Source: Anaerolineales bacterium
GTDB taxonomy: Bacteria > Chloroflexota > Anaerolineae > Anaerolineales > UBA6663
NCBI GenBank assembly: GCA_016789245.1
Contig: JAEURM010000004.1
Coordinates: 1-26,127, forward strand
DNA: 26,127 nt
Reading direction: 5' to 3'
Positions 1-9,262 of this stretch are shown here, piece by piece; position 1 is the stretch's first letter, and each line of letters begins with the position of its first letter. Under the pieces are notes generated by a model. It made no database searches. It was not told the DNA's origin and was given only the letters and a program-made list of their open reading frames with translations. Position numbers and translations under genes: made by a program.

Positions 1-32
1 TATCAGGGAAATAGTGGAAAGAAGGAAATAAA

Positions 33-61
33 GTGGCAAGTCTCTGCCGCGCGAGTACAAT
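33..61 (+). promoter_or_regulatory. Candidate sigma-70 promoter of the purine operon
   Basis: A GTGGCA box (33-38, four of six matches to TTGACA) lies 17 bases before TACAAT (56-61). It is the only reasonable promoter-like pair seen upstream of purF. Transcription would start near 68 and give a leader of about 70 bases, most of it the AATTCTC-type repeat array. Inferred from sequence only. Confidence 0.4.
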
Positions 62-79
62 CACCACTAGAAAAATCCC

Positions 80-130
80 AATACCCAATTACCAATAACT
101 AACAACCAATTCTCTAATTCTCCAATTCCC
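80..130. repeat. Heptad word array in the purF leader (AATTCTC family)
   Basis: Five consecutive 7-base units follow each other: AATACCC, AATTACC, AATAACT, AACAACC, AATTCTC. Two 8-base units then follow (TAATTCTC, CAATTCCC), ending nine bases before the purF start. The same words, on one strand or the other, recur at 17730-17818 and 18798-18832, and a trace overlaps the clostripain gene start at about 2842-2861. Function unknown; its position would place it in the purF 5' UTR. Confidence 0.65.
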
Positions 131-139
131 TTTTCTACT

Positions 140-1549
140 ATGACTCAGGACTCCCCTAAACACGAATGCGGCGTGATTGGTATTTATGCGCCAAATGAAG
201 ATGTGGGCCGCATGGCGTTTTTTGGCCTGTATGCCTTGCAACATCGCGGCCAAGAAGCGGCCGGCATCGCCGTAGCGGATGGTCACACCATCCGCCTGCA
301 CAAAGACGTGGGTATGGTGGCGCAAGTGTTTACGCCGCATGATTTGGAGCCGCTGAAGGGCCACTTTGCCATTGGCCACACACGCTACTCCACCACCGGC
401 TCTAGCAATAAACGCAACGCGCAACCGTATCTCATTGAAACCATTCACGGGCCGGTGGCGTTGGCACACAACGGCAATCTCATCAACACCGCCGAACTGC
501 GCCATGAGTTGCTGGAAAAAGGCATTGGCTTGTTTGCGTCATCCGATAGTGAAGTGATGACGATGATGCTGGCGGGCGCGAAAGGTGAAACGTGGGCAGA
601 GCGGATTGAAAACACCATGCCGAAATGGAAAGGCGCGTACTGCCTGGCCATTCTCACCCGTGATGGTGTGTACGCCGTGCGTGACCCATGGGGCTTTCAC
701 CCGTTGAGCATTGGCCGCCTGCCCAGCGGCGGGCATGTGGTGGCATCGGAAACGGGCGCGCTCAAAACGCTGGGCTGTGAAGCTATCCGCGAAGTGAAGC
801 CGGGCGAGATTGTGGCGCTGAGCAATTCTGCTCTGCGCGTGCGGCAAGCGCTGGAGCCGCAAAAGCACTTGGCCCGCTGTACGTTTGAACACATTTACTT
901 TTCACGACCCGATAGTTTTTGGGACGGACTCACCACCCACCATGTGCGCCAACGTTTGGGTGAAGAGCTGGCGCGGGAAGCGCCGGTGGAAGCTGAGGTG
1001 GTAATTCCAGTTCCAGATTCCAGCACACCGGCGGCCATTGGCTACGCGCGCGCGAGCGGCCTGCCGCACAATGATGGGTTCATCAAAAACCGATACATTG
1101 GCCGTACTTTTATTCAGCCTACGGATTCACTCCGCAAGCAAGGCGTGGCGCTAAAGTTTTTGGCACTAGAAGAAAACCTGCGCGGCCAACGGGTGGTGGT
1201 GATTGATGACAGCATTGTACGCGGCACCACCTCCGGCCCGCTGGTGCGCCTTTTGCGGGACGCGGGCGCGCGCGAAGTGCATTTGCGGATTACGTGCCCG
1301 CCCATTGCTCACCCATGCTTTATGGGCGTAGATATGGGCACCTACAACGAATTGATTGCGCACAAACTAACGCTAGACGAAATGCGTGATCATATTGATT
1401 GCGATAGCCTGCACTTCCTTTCCATTGACGGCATGATGCGGGCGCTTAGCCGGAAAAATGGTTATTGCAATGCCTGCTTCACGGGCGTGTATCCCATTGA
1501 AGTGGATACCTCGCAAACTAAAACCGGCTTTGAGCGCACTCCGGCGTAG
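140..1549 (+). CDS. purF: Amidophosphoribosyltransferase (PurF)
   Basis: Catalyses the first committed step of purine synthesis: PRPP plus glutamine gives 5-phosphoribosylamine. The N-terminal class-II glutaminase domain starts at Cys10 (HECGVIGIY), which becomes the N-terminal nucleophile once a nine-residue propeptide is removed. The phosphoribosyltransferase half carries the PRPP loop around residues 352-364 (VVVIDDSIVRGTT). Cys247, Cys393, Cys443 and Cys446 sit in contexts that match the 4Fe-4S ligands of the Bacillus-type enzyme, so this is probably the iron-sulfur form. Length of 469 aa is normal. It is the first gene of the operon, 11 bases before purD. No clear Shine-Dalgarno precedes the ATG, but the propeptide position supports this start. 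Confidence 0.97.
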   Translation: MTQDSPKHECGVIGIYAPNEDVGRMAFFGLYALQHRGQEAAGIAVADGHTIRLHKDVGMVAQVFTPHDLEPLKGHFAIGHTRYSTTGSSNKRNAQPYLIETIHGPVALAHNGNLINTAELRHELLEKGIGLFASSDSEVMTMMLAGAKGETWAERIENTMPKWKGAYCLAILTRDGVYAVRDPWGFHPLSIGRLPSGGHVVASETGALKTLGCEAIREVKPGEIVALSNSALRVRQALEPQKHLARCTFEHIYFSRPDSFWDGLTTHHVRQRLGEELAREAPVEAEVVIPVPDSSTPAAIGYARASGLPHNDGFIKNRYIGRTFIQPTDSLRKQGVALKFLALEENLRGQRVVVIDDSIVRGTTSGPLVRLLRDAGAREVHLRITCPPIAHPCFMGVDMGTYNELIAHKLTLDEMRDHIDCDSLHFLSIDGMMRALSRKNGYCNACFTGVYPIEVDTSQTKTGFERTPA

Positions 1550-1560
1550 AGGGACAAGAC

Positions 1561-2853
1561 ATGCAAGTTCTACTCATTGGCTCGGGCGGGCGGGAGCATG
1601 CGCTGGCTTGGAAAATCCTGCAATCACCGCGCCTGACGCAGTTGTACGTTGCGCCCGGCAACGCAGGCACCGCCGCTCACAATGTACCCATTGCCGCCGA
1701 AGATACGGCGGCCTTAGTAGCCTTTGCTAAACAAAAGCAAATTGATTTAGTGGTGGTTGGCCCAGAAGTGCCGCTGGCCAATGGCGTGGTAGATGCTCTG
1801 CAGGCCGTGGGCGTGAAAGCGTTTGGCCCCACGCAAGCCGCCGCACAAATAGAAGCCAGCAAAGCGTTTTCTAAAGCGTTTATGGCGCGGCACAACATCC
1901 CTACAGCGCGTTATCAAACTTTTACAGATTTTTATCAGGCCGTTGGGCACTTGCTCACGGCGGATTATGCGGTGGTGATTAAGGCTTCCGGTTTGGCGGC
2001 AGGCAAGGGCGTGATTGTGCCGAATTGCAACGATGACGCCGAGGCCGCGCTCCGGCACATCATGCTAGACCGTGAGTTTGGCGCGGCGGGTGACGAAGTC
2101 ATCATTGAAGAGCGATTAGCGGGCGAGGAAGTTTCTTTATTAGCGTTTTGTGATGGGCGCACGGTGAAAGTTCTGTCAGCCGCGCAAGACCACAAGCGGT
2201 TGTTGGATGGCGATGCTGGCCCTAACACCGGCGGCATGGGCGCGTACGCGCCCGCGCCCATCGCCTCCGCCGCACTGATTGAAGAAGCTACGCGGACTAT
2301 TTTGCAACCGGCGGTGGATGGCTTACGGGCGGAGGGCAAACCGTTTGTGGGCGTGCTGTACGCCGGATTGATGCTGACTAAAGATGGCCCGCGCACGTTA
2401 GAGTTCAATTGCCGCTTGGGAGACCCCGAAACGCAAGTGCTTCTGCCTTTGCTGGAAACGGATTTATTGGATGTGATAGAAGCGTGCGTTGAAGGAAATC
2501 TGGAAACCACGGAAATCAAGTGGAAAAGCGGCGCGGCGGCGTGCGTGGTGCTGGCCTCAGAGGGCTATCCGGCCAGTTACCCCAAAGGCCGCGTTATTTC
2601 TGGCTTGGACGCGGCGCTGATAGAGGCAGTGATTTTCCACGCGGGCACAGCGCTAAAAGATGAGCAAGTAGTAACGGCGGGCGGGCGCGTGTTAGCCGTC
2701 ACTGGCTGGGGCGCTAACCTAAAGCAGGCTTTACACAATGCTTACGTTGCCGTGAATAATGTAAACTTTGATGGCATACATTTTCGCAAAGATATAGGCT
2801 GGCGGGCCGTTACTTCCGCTAAGCAGGAAAACCAGAATGCGCAAATTTTCTAA
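1561..2853 (+). CDS. purD: Phosphoribosylamine-glycine ligase (GAR synthetase, PurD)
   Basis: Joins glycine to 5-phosphoribosylamine using ATP, the second step of purine synthesis and so directly after PurF. The N terminus is the typical VLLIGSGGREHALAWK. The ATP-grasp core shows ASGLAAGKG, NTGGMGAYAP and the family signature GDPETQ. Length of 430 aa is typical. A purine-rich GAGGGA stretch before the ATG can act as ribosome binding site. The last 17 bases overlap the start of the peptidase gene, so the two are probably translationally coupled. Confidence 0.96.
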   Translation: MQVLLIGSGGREHALAWKILQSPRLTQLYVAPGNAGTAAHNVPIAAEDTAALVAFAKQKQIDLVVVGPEVPLANGVVDALQAVGVKAFGPTQAAAQIEASKAFSKAFMARHNIPTARYQTFTDFYQAVGHLLTADYAVVIKASGLAAGKGVIVPNCNDDAEAALRHIMLDREFGAAGDEVIIEERLAGEEVSLLAFCDGRTVKVLSAAQDHKRLLDGDAGPNTGGMGAYAPAPIASAALIEEATRTILQPAVDGLRAEGKPFVGVLYAGLMLTKDGPRTLEFNCRLGDPETQVLLPLLETDLLDVIEACVEGNLETTEIKWKSGAAACVVLASEGYPASYPKGRVISGLDAALIEAVIFHAGTALKDEQVVTAGGRVLAVTGWGANLKQALHNAYVAVNNVNFDGIHFRKDIGWRAVTSAKQENQNAQIF

Positions 2854-5101
2854 TTCTCTAATACTTGTGTTTCTCACTTTCGCGTTGCTTCTTACGGCTT
2901 GCGTGGATGAACAAACCATCCGCGAGTTTGAAGCTGTGGTGCAAACCGAGGAAGCCGCCGCGCGCGCCACAGAGCTAGCGGCTAACGTTCAACCGCCTAC
3001 CCGAACGCCGCGCCCGGCTACGGCTGTTCCCCCCACCCGGCCACCGGCTACTACCGGCGGCGGAGGCGGCACCATCACCGCTAATCCCAACGCGCAAACG
3101 TGGACGATTTTGCTCTACCAAAACGCCGATGATGAAGTGTTGGAGCAAGATATTTTTATTGACCTGAACGAAGCCGAAGCCATTGGCTCAACTGACCGCG
3201 TGAACATTGTTTCGCAGATTGACCGGTTTGCGGGCGGCTACCGGGGCGGCGGCAATTGGACGAGCACGCGCCGTTACTTTGTGACGCAAGACAATGATCT
3301 TTACAACGTTGGCTCAGAAATGCTGGCCGAAGGCGAGAGCAACATGGCCGATGGCGATGTGCTGGTGGACTTTATTAAGTGGGGTGTGCAAAACTACCCG
3401 GCGGATAAATATGTGCTGATTTTGAGTGACCACGGCATGGGCTGGCCGGGCGGCTGGAATGACCCCACGGCCAACGGCTCTGGCCCAGACCGGGCGCCGA
3501 TTGCGCGGGTGTTTGGTGACTTGCTCTATCTCAACGAGTTAGACCGTTCATTGGAACGCGCTATCCGTGAAACGGGCATTGGGCAGTTTGAATTGCTGGG
3601 CTTTGATGCCTGCTTGATGGCGCACGTGGAAGTATTTGCGGCCATACAACCATACGCGCGCTACGCCGTCGCTTCGCAAGAAGTAGAACCGGGCCTCGGC
3701 TGGGCGTACGCGGCGTTTTTGAATGATTTGGTGAACAAACCGGAGATGGATGGCCGGGAGCTGAGCCAAAAGATTGTGGAACACTACATCACTAGCGATT
3801 TACGCATCATCAATGATCAAGCCCGTGAAGATTACACCGGCCGGCGCGTTTCGGCGCAAGCGGTCATTAACGCCACTGCCGCCAATGCCACGCTCTCAGC
3901 GGTGGATTTATCTCAAATGCCGGCGGTGCTTAAGGCGCTGGATGATTTTGCGGTGGTGGCGGGTGAACTAGACCCGCGCTTCTTGGCCCGCACGCGCACT
4001 TACTCGCAAGCCTTCCAGAGTGTCTTTGGGGAAGAAGTGCCGCCCAGTTACATTGATATGGCGCACTTCGCCGCGCTCACCGCGCAAGAAGCGGGTGATG
4101 CGGGTGTGACGCAAGCCGCGCAAGGGTTACTGGCCGCCATGCAACAAGCCATTGTAGTGGAAGCCAGCGGGCCAGAACGGCCGGGCGCGTATGGCATGTC
4201 TATCTACTTCCCCAACTCACAGTTGTTCCGCAACCCGCTCTCTGGCTATGAAAGTTACACCACCGTGGCGCGCCGCTTTGCGGAAAATTCATTGTGGGAT
4301 GATTTTCTGGTGGCACACTACACGGGCAAGCAACTTACCCGCTCAGTCACCATTCCCACGCCGCCACCAGACGTGGCCATTGTTTCGCCCGGCGCTGAGG
4401 AAATCACCGCCGCGCCTATCAAAGTTTCCAGTAAAACGGCCACACTCAACCAGCCAGTAACGCTCAGCACCGCGTTTACGGGTGAGAGCATTAGTTACAT
4501 ATACTTGTTTGTGGGTTACTATGATGAAGCCAAGAACGCGATTTTAGTGGCGGATGAAGATTTTATTGAAGGCGATGATACGCGGGCCGTGGATGGCGTG
4601 GCCTATCCGGTTTGGAACGGCAACCCGGTGCCGCTTGAGTTTGAGTGGGAACCAACGCTGTTTGCCATTGATGATGGTGCGCAAGTAGTGCAAGCTCTGC
4701 TCAGCCCCGAAGATTACGGCGCTTCCGCCGATGATGCCACCTACTCTACGGAAGGTTACTACGTGTTTAGCGAGAGCGGCCAGAAACGTTTCGCCAAAAT
4801 TATCTGGGGCAATGATGGCAACTTGCGCGCTATCTTTGGCTTCACCGGCACGGAAGATGAGCCCGGTGCACCCAGTGAAATCACGCCCGAAACGGGTGAT
4901 CAGTTCATCTTAATCAACAATTACTACGACATTGCCAATGATGATTACTACTCCGAGGAAGGGGCGGTGTTAACGTTTGGCGATGAGTTGCCCACGTGGA
5001 CGACGATTGACGCGCCCGCTGGACTATACAACGTCGGCTTCATCGCCGAAGATTTTGATGGCAATTACGCGGAAGTGTATACGGATATACAGGTACGGTA
5101 A
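2837..5101 (+). CDS. Clostripain-family (C11) cysteine peptidase, lipoprotein
   Basis: Predicted exported, lipid-anchored peptidase of 754 aa. A signal peptide ends in a lipobox (LLTAC, Cys22). A Pro/Thr-rich linker follows at about 50-75, with a glycine run, then the C11 catalytic domain from about residue 85. The dyad is visible: His199 in SDHGMGW and Cys259 in FDACLM, the arrangement of clostripain and gingipain-like clan CD enzymes. Beyond about residue 500 lies a region of likely beta-sandwich character with no recognised motif. Clan CD C11 enzymes cut after Arg or Lys; the substrate here is unknown. The gene overlaps purD by 17 bases and sits 10 bases before purM, inside the purine operon. 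A heptad-array word runs through its first codons. Confidence 0.87.
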   Translation: MRKFSNSLILVFLTFALLLTACVDEQTIREFEAVVQTEEAAARATELAANVQPPTRTPRPATAVPPTRPPATTGGGGGTITANPNAQTWTILLYQNADDEVLEQDIFIDLNEAEAIGSTDRVNIVSQIDRFAGGYRGGGNWTSTRRYFVTQDNDLYNVGSEMLAEGESNMADGDVLVDFIKWGVQNYPADKYVLILSDHGMGWPGGWNDPTANGSGPDRAPIARVFGDLLYLNELDRSLERAIRETGIGQFELLGFDACLMAHVEVFAAIQPYARYAVASQEVEPGLGWAYAAFLNDLVNKPEMDGRELSQKIVEHYITSDLRIINDQAREDYTGRRVSAQAVINATAANATLSAVDLSQMPAVLKALDDFAVVAGELDPRFLARTRTYSQAFQSVFGEEVPPSYIDMAHFAALTAQEAGDAGVTQAAQGLLAAMQQAIVVEASGPERPGAYGMSIYFPNSQLFRNPLSGYESYTTVARRFAENSLWDDFLVAHYTGKQLTRSVTIPTPPPDVAIVSPGAEEITAAPIKVSSKTATLNQPVTLSTAFTGESISYIYLFVGYYDEAKNAILVADEDFIEGDDTRAVDGVAYPVWNGNPVPLEFEWEPTLFAIDDGAQVVQALLSPEDYGASADDATYSTEGYYVFSESGQKRFAKIIWGNDGNLRAIFGFTGTEDEPGAPSEITPETGDQFILINNYYDIANDDYYSEEGAVLTFGDELPTWTTIDAPAGLYNVGFIAEDFDGNYAEVYTDIQVR

Positions 5102-5111
5102 ACGGATAAAT

Positions 5112-6095
5112 ATGACAACCTACGCTCAAGCCGGAGTGAACATAGACTCCGGCAACCGCGCTGTGGAGCTGATGCGCGACTCTGTGCGCGCAACGTATGG
5201 GCCCGAAGTGTTGGCCGGCATTGGCGCGTTTGGCGGCTTGTTTGACGCGGGTGCACTGAAGCAGATGACGGCGCCGGTCTTAGTGGCCTCCACCGATGGC
5301 GTGGGCACTAAAGTAAAAGTGGCCGCACAAGTGGGTTGCTATGAATCCATTGGGCACGATTTAGTCAATCACTGCATTAACGATATTTTGGTGCAAGGTG
5401 CGCGGCCCCTTTTCTTTTTAGATTACGTGGCCGCTTCTAAACTGAAGCCCGAAATGATAGCCGATGTGGTAAGCGGCTTGGCGGCGGCCTGCCGCGCGGC
5501 GGGCTGTGCGCTGTTGGGCGGCGAGACGGCAGAAATGCCGGGCGTGTATCAACCCAATGAGTTTGATGTGGCGGGAACGATTGTAGGCGTAGTAGAACGG
5601 GCGCAGATTCTGCCGCGCGGCAACGTGCAGGCGGGTGATGTGCTGGTCGGCTTGCGTTCTTCTGGCCCACACACTAACGGCTACTCCCTCATCCGCAAGG
5701 TGTTTGAAGACACGCCGCTGGATGATGACTTGGCCGAAGCCTTACTTGCGCCGCACCGCTCCTATCTGCAATTGCTGTACCCACACCTCAATCTCATTAA
5801 AGCGCTGGCGCACCTCACCGGCGGCGGCTTCATTGAAAACATCCCGCGCGTTCTGCCAGAAGGTTTAGGCGCGGTGGTGCGTTTGGGCAGTTGGCCCGTT
5901 CTATCTATCTTCATGCGCATTCAACAGCAAGGCGGCATCGCTACAGATGAGATGCACCGCGTGTTCAACATGGGGATTGGCATGGTGGCGGTGGTGGCAC
6001 CAGAAAATGTAGCGGCCCTGCAAAGCCTCATCGCCGAAGAAATTTACGTCATTGGCGAATTATGCGCCGACGCGCGCGGTGTGAAACTAACATGA
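5112..6095 (+). CDS. purM: Phosphoribosylformylglycinamidine cyclo-ligase (AIR synthetase, PurM)
   Basis: Closes the imidazole ring: FGAM plus ATP gives AIR. The ATP-site motif STDGVGTKV spans about residues 60-68, and GGETAEMPGVY and GLRSSGPHTNGYSL are classic PurM segments. I chose the ATG at 5112 (MTTYAQAGVNIDSGN) because it gives 327 aa and the family N terminus. An in-frame start at 4977 would lie inside the peptidase gene. The TGA stop overlaps the purN ATG (ATGA), which indicates coupling. Confidence 0.96.
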   Translation: MTTYAQAGVNIDSGNRAVELMRDSVRATYGPEVLAGIGAFGGLFDAGALKQMTAPVLVASTDGVGTKVKVAAQVGCYESIGHDLVNHCINDILVQGARPLFFLDYVAASKLKPEMIADVVSGLAAACRAAGCALLGGETAEMPGVYQPNEFDVAGTIVGVVERAQILPRGNVQAGDVLVGLRSSGPHTNGYSLIRKVFEDTPLDDDLAEALLAPHRSYLQLLYPHLNLIKALAHLTGGGFIENIPRVLPEGLGAVVRLGSWPVLSIFMRIQQQGGIATDEMHRVFNMGIGMVAVVAPENVAALQSLIAEEIYVIGELCADARGVKLT

Positions 6096-6685
6096 ACACT
6101 CTCGCGCGGCTCGTGGTGTTGGTTTCGGGCAGTGGCACCAATTTGCAAGCCATCATCAATGTCTGCCAAGCGGGCCAATTAGCGGCGGAAGTGGTGGCCG
6201 TCATCAGCAATAAGCCGGGGGCGTTTGGGCTAACGCGTGCGCATCGCGCCCGCATCCCGGCCATCTACAAACCCAAGCGCAACACGCAATCACGCCATGA
6301 ATATGATGCTGAGCTGGCCCAGATGGTGCAAGATTTTGCACCCGATTGGGTAGTGCTAGCTGGTTGGATGCGCCTGCTCTCGATGGGTTTTCTAGGCCGC
6401 TTTCCCGAGCGTGTCATCAACCTGCACCCCGCCCTACCCGGCCAGTTTCCCGGCACGCACGCCATTGAGCGTGCTTACCGCGCTTTTCGCAAAGGCGAAA
6501 TCACTGCAACCGGCGTGATGATTCATTTGGTGCCCGATGAAGGTGTGGATAATGGCCCAGTGCTGGCCCACGAAACTGTGCCCATTCTCCCCAAAGACTC
6601 ACAGCAAGACTTAGAAACTCGCGTGCACGCCGTTGAGCATCGCTTACTGGTTACAACCCTTCAATCACTTATCGTCAAACCCTAA
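6092..6685 (+). CDS. purN: Phosphoribosylglycinamide formyltransferase (GART, PurN)
   Basis: Transfers a formyl group from 10-formyltetrahydrofolate to GAR, the third step of the pathway. The N-terminal VLVSGSGTNLQAI is the phosphate-binding loop. Catalytic residues are Asn110, His112 (NLHPALPG) and Asp153 (PDEGVDNGPVL), equivalent to Asn106, His108 and Asp144 of E. coli. I prefer the ATG at 6092, which overlaps the purM stop, to one at 6062 that would add ten Arg-rich residues before the conserved start. 197 aa is slightly shorter than the E. coli enzyme. Confidence 0.95.
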   Translation: MNTLARLVVLVSGSGTNLQAIINVCQAGQLAAEVVAVISNKPGAFGLTRAHRARIPAIYKPKRNTQSRHEYDAELAQMVQDFAPDWVVLAGWMRLLSMGFLGRFPERVINLHPALPGQFPGTHAIERAYRAFRKGEITATGVMIHLVPDEGVDNGPVLAHETVPILPKDSQQDLETRVHAVEHRLLVTTLQSLIVKP

Positions 6686-6690
6686 TCAGC

Positions 6691-7893
6691 GTGCGCGTGC
6701 TTTTTCTTACCCCCCAGTTGCCATACCCGCCTCGGCAAGGCACCGCCTTGCGCAACTGGGGCCTCATCCAGCATCTTAGCCAGCGCCAGGCTGTTAGTTT
6801 GTTGAGTTTTGCAGAAGCTGGGCAACCACTGGATTCCGAACTGCTCCGCAAAACCTGCCTGCCGCTAGTAACCGTGCCCGCCCCGCAACGCCCGCGCGCG
6901 GCCCGCCTGCAAGCCCTGTTCTCCCCTCAGCCGGATTTGGCCCAGCGGCTTTGGTCAGCCGAATTCGCCGCCGCGCTTCAATCATTACTGCACAGCCACA
7001 CGTTTGATGTGATTCACATTGAAGGATTAGAGCTGGCCCGTTACATTCCAATTGTGCGCGCCCACTCCAACGCCAAATTGGTGTTTGATGCGCACAACGC
7101 GGAATACGTCATTCAACGCCGCGCCTTTGAAACGGATTGGCGCAATCCGCGCCGCTGGCCCGCCGCACTTTATTCTTGGCTCCAGTGGCCCCGGCTTAAA
7201 CGTTTTGAAGCGGAAACGTTGAGCGCCGTGCACGCCGTTACTTGTTGCTCACCAGAAGATGCCGCCGCACTCCAAGCTCTTGTGCCCACAATCAAACCCG
7301 TTATCGTCCCCAACGGCATTGATATCAACCGCTATCAGCCAGTGGCCACTGGCCCTCAACTATCCGCCATCTTTACGGGCAAAATGGATTACCGTCCCAA
7401 CGTTGATGCGGTGCTGTGGTTTGCGGCGGAAATTTGGCCGCGTGTGCGCGCGCAAGTGCTAAACGCACAATTCACCATAGTGGGGCAAAAACCGTTGCCC
7501 ACTGTGCAACAACTCCACGGGCAAAACGGCATCACCGTTACGGGTGCTGTGCCAGCTATTCAACCCTATTTGGCAGAAGCAAGCGTGTACGTTGCGCCAC
7601 TTCGCATGGGTGGCGGCACGCGGCTGAAATTGCTGGAAGCGATGGCGATGCGCAAGCCAATTGTTTCCACCACGGTGGGGGCAGAAGGGTTTGCCGTACG
7701 CTCTGGCCAAGAACTATTGCTGGCAGATGCGCCAGATACTTTTGCACAGGCAGTGGTGGAGTTACTTCGCAACCCGGCGCTAGGAGAAAAGCTAAGCGCG
7801 GCTGGGTATGTGTTTGTGCGCACGCACTATGATTGGCCCGTTATCATTCCCACGTTAGAAACGTTGCACGCCGAACTTATCCGCAATTCATAG
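6691..7893 (+). CDS. GT4-type glycosyltransferase
   Basis: Predicted cytoplasmic GT-B glycosyltransferase of 400 aa. The N terminus (VLFLTPQLPYPPRQGTALR) is typical of glycosyltransferases with a GT4-type fold. A mid-chain FDAHNAEY segment and a C-terminal nucleotide-sugar site (GGGTRLKLLEAMAMRKP, about residues 305-325, with the expected Glu) support the call. Donor and acceptor cannot be read from sequence. Translation starts at GTG, five bases after purN, with no visible Shine-Dalgarno, so it is likely the last gene of the operon. It converges on the lysine-free membrane operon with only 16 bases between stops. Confidence 0.86.
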   Translation: MRVLFLTPQLPYPPRQGTALRNWGLIQHLSQRQAVSLLSFAEAGQPLDSELLRKTCLPLVTVPAPQRPRAARLQALFSPQPDLAQRLWSAEFAAALQSLLHSHTFDVIHIEGLELARYIPIVRAHSNAKLVFDAHNAEYVIQRRAFETDWRNPRRWPAALYSWLQWPRLKRFEAETLSAVHAVTCCSPEDAAALQALVPTIKPVIVPNGIDINRYQPVATGPQLSAIFTGKMDYRPNVDAVLWFAAEIWPRVRAQVLNAQFTIVGQKPLPTVQQLHGQNGITVTGAVPAIQPYLAEASVYVAPLRMGGGTRLKLLEAMAMRKPIVSTTVGAEGFAVRSGQELLLADAPDTFAQAVVELLRNPALGEKLSAAGYVFVRTHYDWPVIIPTLETLHAELIRNS

Positions 7894-7909
7894 TTCACCA
7901 TTCCCAAAC

Positions 7910-9262
7910 TTACGCCCCAAAAATCAATTGCGGGAATGCTCCAATCAAAAGCACCAGTAAAACTCCAATACTCAAAACCGCCATGTTCCAGTGGCTTTCT
8001 TGCGGTTCAATCACTTCATCCGGAGAAGCGGGCGTGGTAAGGGTGGCCAAACCGCGCATGACTACCAAGCCTAAACTAAGCATGGCGGCCACTACCAATA
8101 GCGCCAGCCACGGGTTTTCACCCGCCAGTAATTGCAATAAATTCCAACGGGCAGGGAAGCTCGCCATGAGTGGTGCGCCCGAGAAAGAGAGGGCCCCAAT
8201 GGCCACGGCGGCCACCGCAAATGGATAACGCCATCCTAAGCCTTGCAAAGCGTCAAACGTCATCTCGCCGCTGGCCGTAGAGCGCCGTAAAGTTTCTAAG
8301 CCGGCCGCCCACACTGCAATCCCCAAACCGCCCAGTACGCAATCTGCCAATGCCGCCTGTGTGCCAGCGGCTGTGCCCGACCCAACGCCCAAGAAAATCA
8401 TCCCAAAGTTAATTACTGCGGCATAGCCGATGCTCCGGCTTAGGTTGCGCTGGCCAAAAGCAAAGGCGCCCGCTACGGCTACCATCACAATCCCGGCGGT
8501 GGTAAGCAAAGTGAGCACGCCCGTATTAGCACCCAGCCACTCATAAGTGTTGAGCAAGCGCACCATAAACAGTGCCAGTGGTAAGCGTGCCACGCCTAAC
8601 ACAAACGCTGTGGCCAGTGGCGGTGAATTTTCCGCCACCAACGGAAGCCAGCTGTGAAAGGGCACCACTCCCAACAAAATAAACAGTCCCGTTATCAAGA
8701 TGAGCGCGGCCCACGTCAACCAGCGCGGCTCTTCTGGGTTGGCGGCATAAGCATCTAAGAGCCAGCCCGTAAACAGGATAAAGGGTACGCCAAGCGTAGT
8801 GAAGCTAAGATACCGCAGTGCGCCGCGCGAGGTAACCAAGCGGCCATCGGCCAGCATAAATACGCTGAGGGCGGCGGCAATTTGCAAGAAAATGGCGGCA
8901 AACAAAAATGGGCGCACACTGAGGGCGGCCACCAAAAAGCTCAGCACGGCCAAGCCAGCTGGCAGAAAAAAGCGCCCTTGCCGGTTAAGGCCGGTGGCTA
9001 AAAATATCAGGGTGCTGGTGGCAAACAAGTTCACCAGTGTGTCACGGTCAGCCGTTTCTAGCACAAAAGCACGGCCTAAAAGGGAGAATGTATCTTGAAT
9101 AAATGGTTCCGCGCTGAACGGCATATAGCGAGCCAACAACGCCAACAACGCCACCACACCTCCAGCCACCCACACATCTAACCAACCACGCACTCGGTAT
9201 AAGCTATACACCAGCGGTGCGGCTACCAACGGCAGGATGGTAAACACTAACGGTACCGGCAT
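7910..9262 (-). CDS. NuoN/M- or HyfF-like membrane protein, lysine-free
   Basis: Polytopic membrane protein of 450 aa, about 12-14 segments, of the proton-conducting transporter family (PF00361). The best motif is PFHSWLP (about 201-207), followed by a SP..ATAFVLG segment and NLSRSIGYAAV. The charged residues that drive pumping in NuoL/M/N appear changed: Gln127 lies where the TM5 Glu is expected, the TM7 Lys region reads GVARLPL, and DLKR reads NLSR. There is no lysine in the whole chain. Start is ATG 9262 (its A overlaps the upstream TGA) or GTG 9265 one codon earlier. Last gene of a three-gene operon; no catalytic hydrogenase or complex I subunit is nearby. Confidence 0.78.
   Translation of the reverse strand: MPVPLVFTILPLVAAPLVYSLYRVRGWLDVWVAGGVVALLALLARYMPFSAEPFIQDTFSLLGRAFVLETADRDTLVNLFATSTLIFLATGLNRQGRFFLPAGLAVLSFLVAALSVRPFLFAAIFLQIAAALSVFMLADGRLVTSRGALRYLSFTTLGVPFILFTGWLLDAYAANPEEPRWLTWAALILITGLFILLGVVPFHSWLPLVAENSPPLATAFVLGVARLPLALFMVRLLNTYEWLGANTGVLTLLTTAGIVMVAVAGAFAFGQRNLSRSIGYAAVINFGMIFLGVGSGTAAGTQAALADCVLGGLGIAVWAAGLETLRRSTASGEMTFDALQGLGWRYPFAVAAVAIGALSFSGAPLMASFPARWNLLQLLAGENPWLALLVVAAMLSLGLVVMRGLATLTTPASPDEVIEPQESHWNMAVLSIGVLLVLLIGAFPQLIFGA

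Noticed and set aside
2040..2300. Loss of the Asp in the PurD KADGLAAGKG motif (here KASGLAAGKG, just upstream at about 1981) as a defect
   Set aside because: I recall Ser at this position in other functional PurD proteins, and all other ATP-grasp motifs are intact.
4977..5111. Upstream in-frame start for purM
   Set aside because: It lies within the clostripain-like coding region and the added residues do not match PurM; MTTYAQAGVNIDSGN at 5112 does.
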